NCBI GenBank assembly: GCA_036276735.1
Contig: DASUOH010000043.1
Coordinates: 16,537 to 80,536 of the forward strand
Direction of reading: 5' to 3'
Length of the DNA: 64,000 nucleotides
Source: VRUE01 sp036276735
GTDB taxonomy: Bacteria > Actinomycetota > Thermoleophilia > Solirubrobacterales > 70-9
Translations under genes and position numbers: made by a program
The notes under the pieces: generated by a model
What the model saw: only the letters and a program-made list of their open reading frames with translations
Databases searched by the model: none
Told to the model about the DNA's origin: nothing
Shown here: positions 45,043 through 53,108 of the stretch, one piece after another
How the letters are laid out: each line of letters starts with the position of its first letter
How positions within the stretch are numbered: the first letter of the stretch is position 1

Positions 45043-45288
45043 ATGCCTACCCTCTACGTCAGAGATGTCCCTTCTGAGCTCTATGAGCGCCTGCGCCGCG
45101 AGGCGGCATCGGCCAGGCGCTCGCTCAGCGCAGAGACCGTCGAGTTGCTGCGCCGCGGCCTCTCATCTCGCTCCGGGGTTTCGCTCGAGCAGTTCCTTCA
45201 GGACGCCGATCGGATTCGCGATAAGCACGCTCTTCCCGCTGGGTCTCCCACCGCTGCTGAACTGATCCGCGAAGACCGCGACCGGTAG
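45043..45288 (+). CDS. FitA-like antitoxin
   Basis: 81 residues. MPTLYVRDVPSELYERLRRE and ASARRSLSAETVELLRRGLS form the Arc/RHH domain typical of FitA-like antitoxins; the end GSPTAAELIREDRDR is the toxin-binding tail. The toxin gene follows four bases after the stop. Confidence 0.88.
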   Translation: MPTLYVRDVPSELYERLRREAASARRSLSAETVELLRRGLSSRSGVSLEQFLQDADRIRDKHALPAGSPTAAELIREDRDR

Positions 45289-45292
45289 GCGA

Positions 45293-45724
45293 GTGGCAGC
45301 GATCGTCGTCGACGCCAGCGTCATGGTGGCGCTCTACGTTGAGGAGCCGTTGTCGGAGCCTGCTCGGGCAGCCCTGCTCCACTCCCAGGAGGCCGGTGAC
45401 GATCTTCATGCCCCCGATCTGCTCTTGGTCGAGTGCGCCAATGCGCTCTGGAAGCGCGTCGGGCGCGGCGAGCTGGACCGCGACTCAGCGATGACGGCGA
45501 TCAATGCCTTGTCGACCCTCGAGGACTTGAACCGACACCCTCTGGACGAGCAGCTCGTCCCGCCGGCGCTCTCCCTTGCGATTGCCCACTCTCTGACCGC
45601 GTACGACGCCGCTTACGCCGCGCTGGCAGTGCAGCTCGGCGGGACCGTGATCAGCGGGGACAACCGATTCGTCGAGCGGGCAACGCGGGCCGGCTTGCCC
45701 GTTGCTGCGGTGGCCGCTGGGTGA
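45293..45724 (+). CDS. vapC: PIN-domain toxin (VapC/FitB type)
   Basis: 143 residues, GTG start. PIN motifs: AIVVDASVMVALYVEEPLSE (Asp), APDLLLVECANALWKRV (Glu), SLTAYDAAYAALAVQLG (Asp) and VISGDNRFVERA (Asp). This is the better conserved of the three VapC genes in this cluster. It is the second half of a divergent double module with 44338-44999. Confidence 0.9.
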   Translation: MAAIVVDASVMVALYVEEPLSEPARAALLHSQEAGDDLHAPDLLLVECANALWKRVGRGELDRDSAMTAINALSTLEDLNRHPLDEQLVPPALSLAIAHSLTAYDAAYAALAVQLGGTVISGDNRFVERATRAGLPVAAVAAG

Positions 45725-45742
45725 GCTCGATCGGGGGTCGCC

Positions 45743-46183
45743 TCAGTCGAGGGCCTTCTTTCGCCCGAGGCGTTTGCTCGCCTCGCTCTGAACCTTCAGC
45801 AGCGATTCTGCGAAGTCGCAACGGAGCCGCTCGATCTCCTCGGCGCCGGCGTCGTCGACGATCAGCGGCTTCGCCAAACCCGGCGGCAGGACCTTCGCGT
45901 TCAGCGCGCGGTAGAAGTGCTCGACAGCGCCGCGTCGTGGAATCTTGTCCACTTGCTCGATCAAGCTGTATCTCTCCAGCACTTTCACGTGATAGCTGAC
46001 GCTCGGCAGCTTCGCGCCCAACTCCTGGGCAATTTCCTTCGGACTGGCCCGCCGCTCGGCGAGGACTGCCAACGCCTCGAGCCTCAAGGGATTCGCGAGT
46101 GCTTTGAGGTGGCTGGGTGGGAGTAGGTAGACGCTTCGCTCCCGCTGCGTCTTCTTATTGGGCTTTCGCTTTGCCTTCGCCAT
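45743..46183 (-). CDS. ArsR-like winged-helix regulator
   Basis: 146 residues. After a basic N-terminus, HLKALANPLRLEALAVLAER, ASPKEIAQELGAKLPSVSYH and VKVLERYSLIEQVDKIPRRG form a classic ArsR/HTH_20 domain with a beta wing and EHFYRA. No metal-binding Cys pair is evident in the recognition region. Neighbouring gene 46279-47514 carries two such domains. Confidence 0.8.
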   Translation of the reverse strand: MAKAKRKPNKKTQRERSVYLLPPSHLKALANPLRLEALAVLAERRASPKEIAQELGAKLPSVSYHVKVLERYSLIEQVDKIPRRGAVEHFYRALNAKVLPPGLAKPLIVDDAGAEEIERLRCDFAESLLKVQSEASKRLGRKKALD

Positions 46184-46278
46184 TCAGGTCTGATCCTCTC
46201 TTTGGAAGAACGGTCCTGAGCAAAGTAGGGACTCGAGGTGCGCCCATCAAAAAGCGTTTGCGAAGTAATTCGCGCTGA

Positions 46279-47514
46279 TCACGGTGCTCGATAGGGCACC
46301 GGAGGGGATTCGATCGCAGTAAGGCCGACAGCCATTGTTACCGGCTTGGCACCGGCGGCTATACGTGTCTTGGAACGTTCCTCCTCCTCACTGAGGGTCG
46401 CCGCCAGTCGTTCCAGACTGGCCGCCACTTTCTCACTGCCCTCGTGATCGAGCATGACGATCGACCAGCTGAAGTGCCGGTCGCTGCGGATGTCGAAGGT
46501 GCCGGCGGCCATCGCCTTCTTGACTAGCTCGGAGAGGTGCACGAACTCCTGCCAGACCTCTGTTTCGGTTAGCGCGTCCGACACCCCAGACCAGGGCCCA
46601 TTCAAAGTCATGTCAGGCCTGGTCGCACGGTAGATCTTCTCGTAGGCGGCCCGCTTCCTCACCTCGTCGACCACCGCTATCCAGGCGAGGTTCTTCAGCA
46701 GGTCGAACCGGTAGCGAACCGCCCCCTCAGAGGCGTCGTCGAAAGCAACCTCCCGATGAAACTGCTTGACCGACATGTCGGTCTGATTGAGCTCATGGAG
46801 GATTTGCATCGACAGGTCATCGGCGAGAAGCGGGGCCATCCGCTCGGTGAGGGACATCGAGGGTGACGAGCCATCCGCTAGGTCCAATACCAGTGGATTT
46901 TCGGCCCTAGGAGTTTCGAATCCAACTTGAAGGATTCCAGTACGGATCAGCGCGTCACCGGAGGAAGCGCAACGAATCTTCGCATCCTCATGCTCATCGA
47001 AGATCGCTTCGAAACTGGTAGCCAACTTCTCGATCGCCCGCATCCATCCGACCTCATCGAACTCAAGCTGTATACACGTCAGGGGTTGGCTGGGGCGCCC
47101 ATCGGAGGCAGCGGCCTCGATTCCCTGTCGCAGCAGGTGAGAGATCGTGGAAAAGACGCCCCAGCTCCATGCGAGCCGCGCGGAGTAAGGGAGCGACGCC
47201 GACGTCTCGGCGTCGAAGAAAACCGCGTCAGTCGCCCGATACAAGTTCTCGGGGGGACCCCGCCTCTTGGTGTCGCGGTTCTTGTAGCCGACCCGCCTCA
47301 GCCAGCCGTGTTCCTCGAGCAGGGCGAAGTGCTGGGCGACTCTCTCGATCGAGGGGCCACCAAACTGCTCGAAAAACCCCTTCGGGCTCATCGGCCGGCT
47401 GTAGAGCTCGACAACGATTTTTACCCGCAACTCGAATTTGAAGACAACTGCCAGACGGCGCAGGCGCTCTCGATTCCTAGCTGCAGTTCTGGGGGCCACA
47501 TCAGTCCTCTCCAA
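46279..47514 (-). CDS. Tandem ArsR-like regulator with two winged-helix domains
   Basis: 411 residues. The first HTH (about 25-95) has VELYSRPMSPKGFFEQFGGP, ALLEEHGWLRRVGYKN and PPENLYRA; the second (about 235-305) has ADDLSMQILHELNQTDMSVK, RYRFDLLKNLAWIAVVDEVR and EKIYRA. Each is followed by a helical segment of similar length, so the gene arose by internal duplication. It may act as a monomeric pseudo-dimer on DNA. Targets are unknown. Confidence 0.7.
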   Translation of the reverse strand: MERTDVAPRTAARNRERLRRLAVVFKFELRVKIVVELYSRPMSPKGFFEQFGGPSIERVAQHFALLEEHGWLRRVGYKNRDTKRRGPPENLYRATDAVFFDAETSASLPYSARLAWSWGVFSTISHLLRQGIEAAASDGRPSQPLTCIQLEFDEVGWMRAIEKLATSFEAIFDEHEDAKIRCASSGDALIRTGILQVGFETPRAENPLVLDLADGSSPSMSLTERMAPLLADDLSMQILHELNQTDMSVKQFHREVAFDDASEGAVRYRFDLLKNLAWIAVVDEVRKRAAYEKIYRATRPDMTLNGPWSGVSDALTETEVWQEFVHLSELVKKAMAAGTFDIRSDRHFSWSIVMLDHEGSEKVAASLERLAATLSEEEERSKTRIAAGAKPVTMAVGLTAIESPPVPYRAP

Positions 47515-47674
47515 TGCTCACCAATACTCTGAGCGGCAGAAGTCTAAGCGCCTCTAGAACGTACGCGCCAATTTGGCGCTCCTTGCGTGTTACACACTCG
47601 AGTTTCTTGTTCGTGTGAGGGAGGCCCGCTCTGGTCACCGCGGCCGACCAGAGCCCGTCTGAACCCCGCCGGCC

Positions 47675-47914
47675 CTAAGCCCGCACGACCCGCAGGCCCG
47701 ACTCGTCGAACGTCGCCAGCGGCACGACGAACGTTTCGAGCGTGCGGCAGTCCTCGAGCAGGGCAGTTCCTTCGGGGTCACCAGTCACCTCGGCCGACAC
47801 GCACCGAAAGAGGTGAACCTCGTCGGTCACGTACGTGTCCGGGAGGACGCGCAAAGGGAGGCGCGAGGTCGCCGGCGCAGGAGCAGCCGTGGTGGCGGAG
47901 AGGTGGGGAGGCAT
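47675..47914 (-). CDS. Small protein of a tandem paralogous pair
   Basis: 79 residues. A variable N-terminus precedes LPLRVLPDTYVTDEVHLFRC, then ALLEDCRTLETFVVPLATF and LRVVRA. The same order is present in the next gene (about 45% identity over the last 60 residues by eye). Two conserved Cys lie in FRCVS and EDCRTL. No family recognised. Confidence 0.6.
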   Translation of the reverse strand: MPPHLSATTAAPAPATSRLPLRVLPDTYVTDEVHLFRCVSAEVTGDPEGTALLEDCRTLETFVVPLATFDESGLRVVRA

Positions 47915-47930
47915 GAGGATTTGGGAGCCG

Positions 47931-48173
47931 CTAGGCGTGCGGCTGGACGACGCGGAGGCTCGCTGACCTCAGGTCTTCGAGCGGGAAGACTATGAGATCG
48001 AGCGTGCGGCAGTCCTCCAGCAACGCCGTTCTCTCCAACTCGGCCGGAGGGGCCACGGACACACAGCGAAACAGGTTGGTCCCGTCGGTTAGATAAGCCC
48101 CCGCCGTCAGGCGCAGGGGGACAGGAAGGGAACTCCTATGGGAGGGAACGGGCCTGACGGCGGGGAGGCTCAT
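47931..48173 (-). CDS. Small protein, paralogue of the preceding gene
   Basis: 80 residues with VPLRLTAGAYLTDGTNLFRC, ALLEDCRTLDLIVFPLEDL and LRVVQPHA. The pair is separated by 16 bases. Duplication plus conserved spacing supports both as real genes. Confidence 0.6.
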   Translation of the reverse strand: MSLPAVRPVPSHRSSLPVPLRLTAGAYLTDGTNLFRCVSVAPPAELERTALLEDCRTLDLIVFPLEDLRSASLRVVQPHA

Positions 48174-48235
48174 GCGCCGAAATTACCCGCTCGCCGGTCA
48201 GCCAATCAGGACTTAACCAGGAATTTACGAAGTCC

Positions 48236-49807
48236 TTAGCTGTGAGGCGGCCGTTCCGTCGCCAACAGAACCTCCGGCTCGACCGGCGTCCGCGCGCTGC
48301 CGGGCCCGTGCAGCTCGTGCGCGGCGAAGATCTCGTCGAGGTCCTCGCGGGTCAGCGTCTCGCGCTCCAGCGCGTTGGCCGCCAGGTCGTCGAGGCACTC
48401 GCGGTTCTCGTGGAGCAGCACCTGCGCGCGCCGGTACGCCTCCCGCGCCAGCGTCATCGCCGCCACGTCGACGTCGCGGCGCGTGCGGTCCGACAGCGCG
48501 TAGTCGCCGGTCGGCAGCGCGATCGGCGGCGCCCCGTCGGCGTCGAGCGCCACGCCCATCCCGAACTCGGCGACCATCTGGCGACAGACCAGGTGGACGC
48601 GGTTGAGGTCGTCGACCGCCCCCGAGTAGGACCTCTCGAACACCTCTTCCTCGGCGGCGCGACCGCCGAGCAGCGTCACCAGCTCGTCGAGCAGCTCTTC
48701 GCGCGACTTCAGGTAGGTGTCTTCCTGGGGCGAGTGGGCGACGAAGCCGAGCGCCGGCCCGCGCGGCACGATGCTGAGGATCTCCGGCGGGTCGAGGCCG
48801 AGCAGGTGCCGGCAGAGCGCGTGCCCCGCCTCGTGGTAGGCGACGATCCGCCGCTCCTCGGGGTTGAGCCGCCGCGCCTGCTGGGAGCCGACCGACTGGC
48901 GCAGCAGCGCCTCGTCGAGGTCCTCGCGCGCCATCGCCTCACGGCCCGCGCGCCCGGCGATGATCGCCGCCTCGTTGAGCGCGTTGGCCAGCTGGGCGCC
49001 GGTCATTCCCGTCGTCTTGCGCGCCACGTCGGTCAGGTCGAGGTCGGCCGCCAGCGGCTTGCCCTTGGCGTGGGCGCGGAGGATCGCCTCGCGCCCCTCG
49101 CGGCTGGGCGGCGCGACCAGCACCTGGCGGTCGAAGCGGCCCGGGCGGAGCAGCGCCTTGTCGAGCTTGTCGACGTAGTTGGAGGCGGCGATCACGATCA
49201 CCGTCCCCGGGTCGCGCTCGAAGCCGTCGAGCTCGACCAGCAGCTGGTTGAGGGCCTGCTCGCGCTCGCTGGAGCCGCCGTCGCCCCCGCCGCCGCTGCG
49301 GGCGCCGCCGACCGCGTCGAGCTCGTCGATGAAGATCACCGCGCGGCCCGACTTGCGTGCCTCCTTGAAGAGGCGGCGGATGCGCGCCGCGCCGCGGCCG
49401 ACGAACATCTCGACGAAGCTGGAGCCCGACGCCGAGAAGAAGTCGACGCCGGCCTGCGCGGCGACGGCGCGCGCCAGCATCGTCTTGCCGGTGCCCGGCG
49501 GCCCGTAGAGCAGCACGCCGCGGGGCGGCTGGGCGCCGAGCGCGGCGAAGCGGTCGGGGTCCTTCAGCCAGGCGGCGACGTCGAGCAGCTCGTCCTTGGC
49601 GGCGTCGACCCCCTGCACCTCCTCCCACAGCACCGGCTTGGTCCTGCTCGCCTTGACCGTCTCAGGCTTCGTCGCGCCGAGCGTTCCGCGCAGCAGCGTC
49701 ACGAAGACGATCAGCAGGCAGAACATGAAGACGACCCCGAAGACGGGGTACCAGTCGAAGAAGAATTCTTTGACGTCGGTCGTTTGGAGGGCTAGGAGGA
49801 GGTGCAT
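48236..49807 (-). CDS. FtsH-like AAA metalloprotease, single transmembrane form
   Basis: 523 residues from ATG 49805-49807. It has only one N-terminal membrane helix (VFGVVFMFCLLIVFVTLLRG) and lacks the periplasmic domain of normal FtsH (about 640 residues). The AAA domain has Walker A GPPGTGKTMLARAVAAQ, Walker B IFIDELDAVG and second-region SNYVDKLDKALLRPGRFDRQ; the protease has zinc motif AYHEAGHALCRHLLG and third ligand region in VDDLNRVHLVCRQMV. It degrades membrane or cytoplasmic proteins. An inverted-repeat operator lies upstream. Confidence 0.88.
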   Translation of the reverse strand: MHLLLALQTTDVKEFFFDWYPVFGVVFMFCLLIVFVTLLRGTLGATKPETVKASRTKPVLWEEVQGVDAAKDELLDVAAWLKDPDRFAALGAQPPRGVLLYGPPGTGKTMLARAVAAQAGVDFFSASGSSFVEMFVGRGAARIRRLFKEARKSGRAVIFIDELDAVGGARSGGGGDGGSSEREQALNQLLVELDGFERDPGTVIVIAASNYVDKLDKALLRPGRFDRQVLVAPPSREGREAILRAHAKGKPLAADLDLTDVARKTTGMTGAQLANALNEAAIIAGRAGREAMAREDLDEALLRQSVGSQQARRLNPEERRIVAYHEAGHALCRHLLGLDPPEILSIVPRGPALGFVAHSPQEDTYLKSREELLDELVTLLGGRAAEEEVFERSYSGAVDDLNRVHLVCRQMVAEFGMGVALDADGAPPIALPTGDYALSDRTRRDVDVAAMTLAREAYRRAQVLLHENRECLDDLAANALERETLTREDLDEIFAAHELHGPGSARTPVEPEVLLATERPPHS

Positions 49808-49843
49808 GGGCGGTCGCCGGCGCGATGGCCGTCCCTGGAGTGT

Positions 49844-49883
49844 CCGGACATATCGGCGCGGCTCCAATCGCACATATGTCCGG
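49844..49883. promoter_or_regulatory. Inverted repeat upstream of the FtsH-like gene
   Basis: CCGGACATAT (49844-49853) and ATATGTCCGG (49874-49883) are a perfect 10-bp inverted repeat spaced by 20 bp. The left arm lies in the palindrome TGTCCGGACA (49841-49850). It lies between the FHA gene and the FtsH-like start and is likely a repressor or activator site. Confidence 0.5.
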
Positions 49884-49915
49884 GGCGCCTTCTTGCGCAG
49901 GCGGGGGCAGGCCCG

Positions 49916-50590
49916 TCAGAGATCGCGGCGGCTGATAACGCCGCTCTGCAGCGCCCGCTCGACCAACGCCAGCCGCTTGCGGTTCTGCGGCAGGTCCTCG
50001 ACCTCGAGCTTCTCGAAGAGCGCCCGCATGTGGGTCTTGACCGCATCGACGCTGAGGTGCAGCTCCGCGGCGATCGCCTGGTTGGTCGCCGGCGTCGCGA
50101 AGGGGGACTCCTCCTTGAAGGGGCGGCAGAGGGCGAGGAGCACACGGCGCTGGCCCGGGGAGATGGTCGCCGCGGCGGGAATCTGGCCGGCGGCCACGGT
50201 CGCTTCGGGAGCGCCCTCGCCGGGCCGGCGGAAGAGGACGCGGGTCCGCCCGAAGCGCAGCGTGTCGCCATCGCGCAGGCGGCGACGGCCGTCGACCCGC
50301 TCCTCGCCGACGAAGGAGCCGTTGCGCGAGAGCCCGTCGTCGAGCAGCGTGCACTCGTCCCGCACGACCTCGATCTGGGCGTGCAGGGCGGAGACCTCCT
50401 CGTCCCAGTCGAGGCGCAGGTCTGCCGAGCCGCCGCGACCGATCCAAAGCGACGTCGTCCCGTCCTCGACGACGATGATCCGCTGCGTGCCCTCGCCGTC
50501 GCGGTAAACGAGGAAGGGACGGCCGCCGCGTTCGACCTCGATCTGGGCCTTCAGCTCGGCGGCGCTGGTCTGGGATGCATCCGAGGGCAC
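49916..50590 (-). CDS. FHA-domain protein with C-terminal winged-helix domain
   Basis: 224 residues. The FHA domain (about 40-125) shows SLWIGRGGSADLRLDWDEEV, SALHAQIEVV and SRNGSFVGEERVDGRRRLRD, i.e. the GR, S-x-x-H and N-G residues. The C-terminal domain (about 140-224) has SPGQRRVLLALCRPFKEES, ATNQAIAAELHLSVDAVKTH and MRALFEKLEVEDLPQNRKR, a LuxR/OmpR-like DNA-binding helix set. It may read Thr phosphorylation and regulate transcription. Confidence 0.8.
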   Translation of the reverse strand: MPSDASQTSAAELKAQIEVERGGRPFLVYRDGEGTQRIIVVEDGTTSLWIGRGGSADLRLDWDEEVSALHAQIEVVRDECTLLDDGLSRNGSFVGEERVDGRRRLRDGDTLRFGRTRVLFRRPGEGAPEATVAAGQIPAAATISPGQRRVLLALCRPFKEESPFATPATNQAIAAELHLSVDAVKTHMRALFEKLEVEDLPQNRKRLALVERALQSGVISRRDL

Positions 50591-50643
50591 GCCGCGATCC
50601 TAGAAGCGTCCGGCGCAGCAGGCGGAACGGCCCCCAGACACAA

Positions 50644-50670
50644 CGAGGCCCCGCGCGTGGCGGGGCCTCG
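50644..50670 (-). terminator. Strong hairpin between the MBL and FHA genes
   Basis: An 11-bp perfect G+C stem (50644-50654 / 50660-50670) with a 5-nt loop; flanking bases extend it by one pair. A second 10-bp hairpin with one G-T pair lies at about 50681-50718. Both follow the MBL stop and probably end its transcript. Confidence 0.7.
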
Positions 50671-50737
50671 TCGTACAAGGGAGATTTGCCCGATACCCAG
50701 CAGAAGAGGGGGCAAACCTGTCGAAATTTTTTTGAGA

Positions 50738-51484
50738 TCAGCCGCGCTCGACCTGCGAGCCGCCGACGATCGCCTCCGTCCCATCGTCGCCGAAGAGGAT
50801 CCAGGCCTTGTTGCCGCCGTCGTAATCTGGGGCCCAGAGCTTCAGCGTGGCGGGCCGCCCCCAGACGGTCACCTGCTCCTCGCCGGTCTCCTTGAGTCCC
50901 CGCCAGACACGCACGAACGGGTTTGCCTCCCACTCGGCGCCGATCGTCGTCGGCTCGCGGTGGCCGGGATGGACTCGCGTCTCCGGTGGCAGCTCCATCA
51001 GGCGCATGACCGACGCCCGCAGGTCAGCGAAGCCACTGGCCCCAGGCGCCATCGAGCCGCCGACGGTCCCCTTGAAGAGGACGTCGGCCGTGAAGACGTC
51101 GTCGCGGTTGACCCGGTAGGCGAGGTGCCCGGCTGCGTGACCGGGGGTGAGGAGAGCCTCGATCTCGAGCCCGCCCGCGCTCAGCGTCTCGCCGTCGCCC
51201 AGCAGGCGGTCGACCTGGAGGTCCACTTCCGCCGCGGCGTCGGGGTGGGCGACGACGGTCGGGCTGCCGAGCCGCTCGCGGGCCTCGGCCAGGCCGGCGA
51301 CGTGGTCGCCGTGGGGATGGGTGAGGAGGATGTGCGTCACCTCGGTCCCATCGCGCTCAACTCGATCGAGCAGCGGCCCGAGCTCGTCGTTGCCGTCGAT
51401 CAAGACGCCCGTACCACCGGCCTCGTCGGCGACGAGGTAGGCATTCGACAGCCACATCGGGTTCTCGGTCCGCTCGACGAGCAC
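50738..51484 (-). CDS. MBL-fold metallo-hydrolase
   Basis: 248 residues from GTG 51482-51484. The metal motif HxHxDH is in HILLTHPHGDHVAGLAEARE; other ligands are in LLTPGHAAGHLAYRV, VFTADVLFKGTVGG and RVHPGHREPTTIG. The glyoxalase II-like layout suggests a hydroxyacylglutathione-type or persulphide/lactonase hydrolase; the substrate is not clear. An alternative start is ATG within TENPMWLSNAYLVAD. Confidence 0.85.
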   Translation of the reverse strand: MLVERTENPMWLSNAYLVADEAGGTGVLIDGNDELGPLLDRVERDGTEVTHILLTHPHGDHVAGLAEARERLGSPTVVAHPDAAAEVDLQVDRLLGDGETLSAGGLEIEALLTPGHAAGHLAYRVNRDDVFTADVLFKGTVGGSMAPGASGFADLRASVMRLMELPPETRVHPGHREPTTIGAEWEANPFVRVWRGLKETGEEQVTVWGRPATLKLWAPDYDGGNKAWILFGDDGTEAIVGGSQVERG

Positions 51485-51630
51485 GACGATGCATCGTAGG
51501 CCCAAACGGCGATCAGCCCCAGGTACGTGTGTGTATGGCGGCCCTTTGCAGGGCTCCTGAGCGGAGCTACGGTGATTCTCAGGGTGAGCAGCAAGAGGAA
51601 TATCACGGTTGAGAAGGCTGGTCCTGCACC

Positions 51631-52677
51631 TTGAGCGAGCGCCCGGTGGGGGCGCTCGCGGGAATAGCCATGACTCTTCTCCTCGCCGCTCCGGCGGCTG
51701 GGACGCCGCCGCCGCCGCGCGACGCAGTGATCGGCCAGGCGAGCGCCTCGACGGCGCGCATCTCGGCCGGTGCGGCGGCGGCGCGCTATCCGATCGAAGA
51801 CGGCAGCGGCGCGACGATCGCGGTCGCGGTGACGGCGTCCTGTCAGGCGACCTGCACCGCGGCTGACCCGCGTCGCATCGCCGGCTTCGTCGGAACCCTG
51901 ATCCATGGGCCTGAGATCGAGCTGCTGACCGTCCAGCTCGACACGCCCGCCGAGCTGGAGTTCGATTGCGGCTACGGCGTCCACGCCTGTTACTACCCAG
52001 GGGAGAACCGCATCGTGCTGAGCGGGAACGACGCGCCCGCGGCCGACGGCGCGAGCCGCGAGTACGTGCTGGCGCACGAGTACGGACATCACGTCGCCAA
52101 CCATCGCGAAAGCGTGGCGCCATTCCCCCTGGCGATCGACTGGGGAACGCCGCGCTGGTCGAGCCACGAGCAGGTCTGCGCGGCTCAGCGGCGCGGCGCC
52201 TTCTTTCCTGGCGACGAGGGCTCGCGCTACGAGCGGAACCCGGGCGAGGCGTTCGCCGAGGCGTTCGCCCGCTACCGGTTCCCCGATGCCGGTGTGAGGT
52301 GGGCCTGGGCACCGAGCCTGCGTCCTGACGCGGAGGCGCTGCGGGCGATACGCGAAGACACCTTGAGCCCTTGGGAGGGGAGAACACGCATCCGGCTGGT
52401 CGGCCCCGCCCGGCCAGCCGGTCGTCGCGGTCTTGTCCGTTCATTCAGCACGCCGCTCGACGGCCGCATCAGCCTGCTGCCGGCGACGGGGACCGCCCCG
52501 CCCTTCGCGGTCAGCCTCTGGAGCGTGAAGGGGCGGATCCTGCGCAGCTCTGAGGCGGTGCCGCGCGCCGAGCACGGGCTTAACTTCACAGTCTGTGGCC
52601 AGTCGCGACTGCGGGTCGTCTTCGAGCGCCGCCGCGGCGCCCGCCACCCGGCGCCATTGCTGGTCGACCGACCCTAG
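51631..52677 (+). CDS. Exported putative zinc metalloprotease (HEYGH)
   Basis: 348 residues, TTG start. Residues 1-23 are a signal peptide (AGIAMTLLLAAPAAGT). The central domain has two disulphide-like Cys pairs (FDCGYGVHACYYPG) and the zinc motif YVLAHEYGHHVANHRE, with a downstream Glu in ERNPGEAFAEAFARY as probable third ligand. A C-terminal beta-rich domain (about 260-348) may bind substrate or wall. Reminiscent of ImmA/zincin-type surface proteases, but no named family is certain. Confidence 0.7.
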   Translation: MSERPVGALAGIAMTLLLAAPAAGTPPPPRDAVIGQASASTARISAGAAAARYPIEDGSGATIAVAVTASCQATCTAADPRRIAGFVGTLIHGPEIELLTVQLDTPAELEFDCGYGVHACYYPGENRIVLSGNDAPAADGASREYVLAHEYGHHVANHRESVAPFPLAIDWGTPRWSSHEQVCAAQRRGAFFPGDEGSRYERNPGEAFAEAFARYRFPDAGVRWAWAPSLRPDAEALRAIREDTLSPWEGRTRIRLVGPARPAGRRGLVRSFSTPLDGRISLLPATGTAPPFAVSLWSVKGRILRSSEAVPRAEHGLNFTVCGQSRLRVVFERRRGARHPAPLLVDRP

Positions 52678-52759
52678 AGCGCCCACCCAGCGACCCCGCG
52701 AGCCCCAGCCCGGCGAGCTTGAGATAATCAACGCCCGGGCGGATTGTCGTCCATCCCTC

Positions 52760-52833
<74 letters not shown>

Positions 52834-53108
52834 TTACGGCAATCCGCTTTGCAGAGCGGAACGGCGTTCTAATCCCGCCCGGTGACCCTGTCTTCGTGGG
52901 TACCGACCTGGGTACCCATCGGGCGAGAAGCCGCGGGAGACAACCTCAGACGGATGCGCTGAAGTGGGGTGAATCTGGCCGTGACCGCAACGGTCCCTGC
53001 TTGCAGGAGATTCCGGGCATCCTTTTGTCTGGCAGCAATGGAGGGGCTTCCTCGTAGTACGTTGAGCCCTGGCAACGCATCGACAACCGATGCCAAACTC
53101 TGACCCCC
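52834..53108. other. Intergenic stretch after tRNA-Asp, possible integrase scar
   Basis: 275 bp without a convincing gene. On the minus strand the frame ending at 52869 reads LQRIRLRLSPAASRPMGTQV and GTHEDRVTG, which is the sort of tail seen at the end of degraded integrase genes next to tRNAs, but the catalytic motifs are not present. No copy of the tRNA 3' end was found downstream in the window. Confidence 0.25.

Noticed and set aside
50670..50735. A fourth copy of the palindromic element, because CTTGTAC and a T-run occur here on the minus strand
   Set aside because: The T-run is not next to CTTGTAC, and there is no GTCTTC...AGTTAAG half. It is better explained by two ordinary hairpins.
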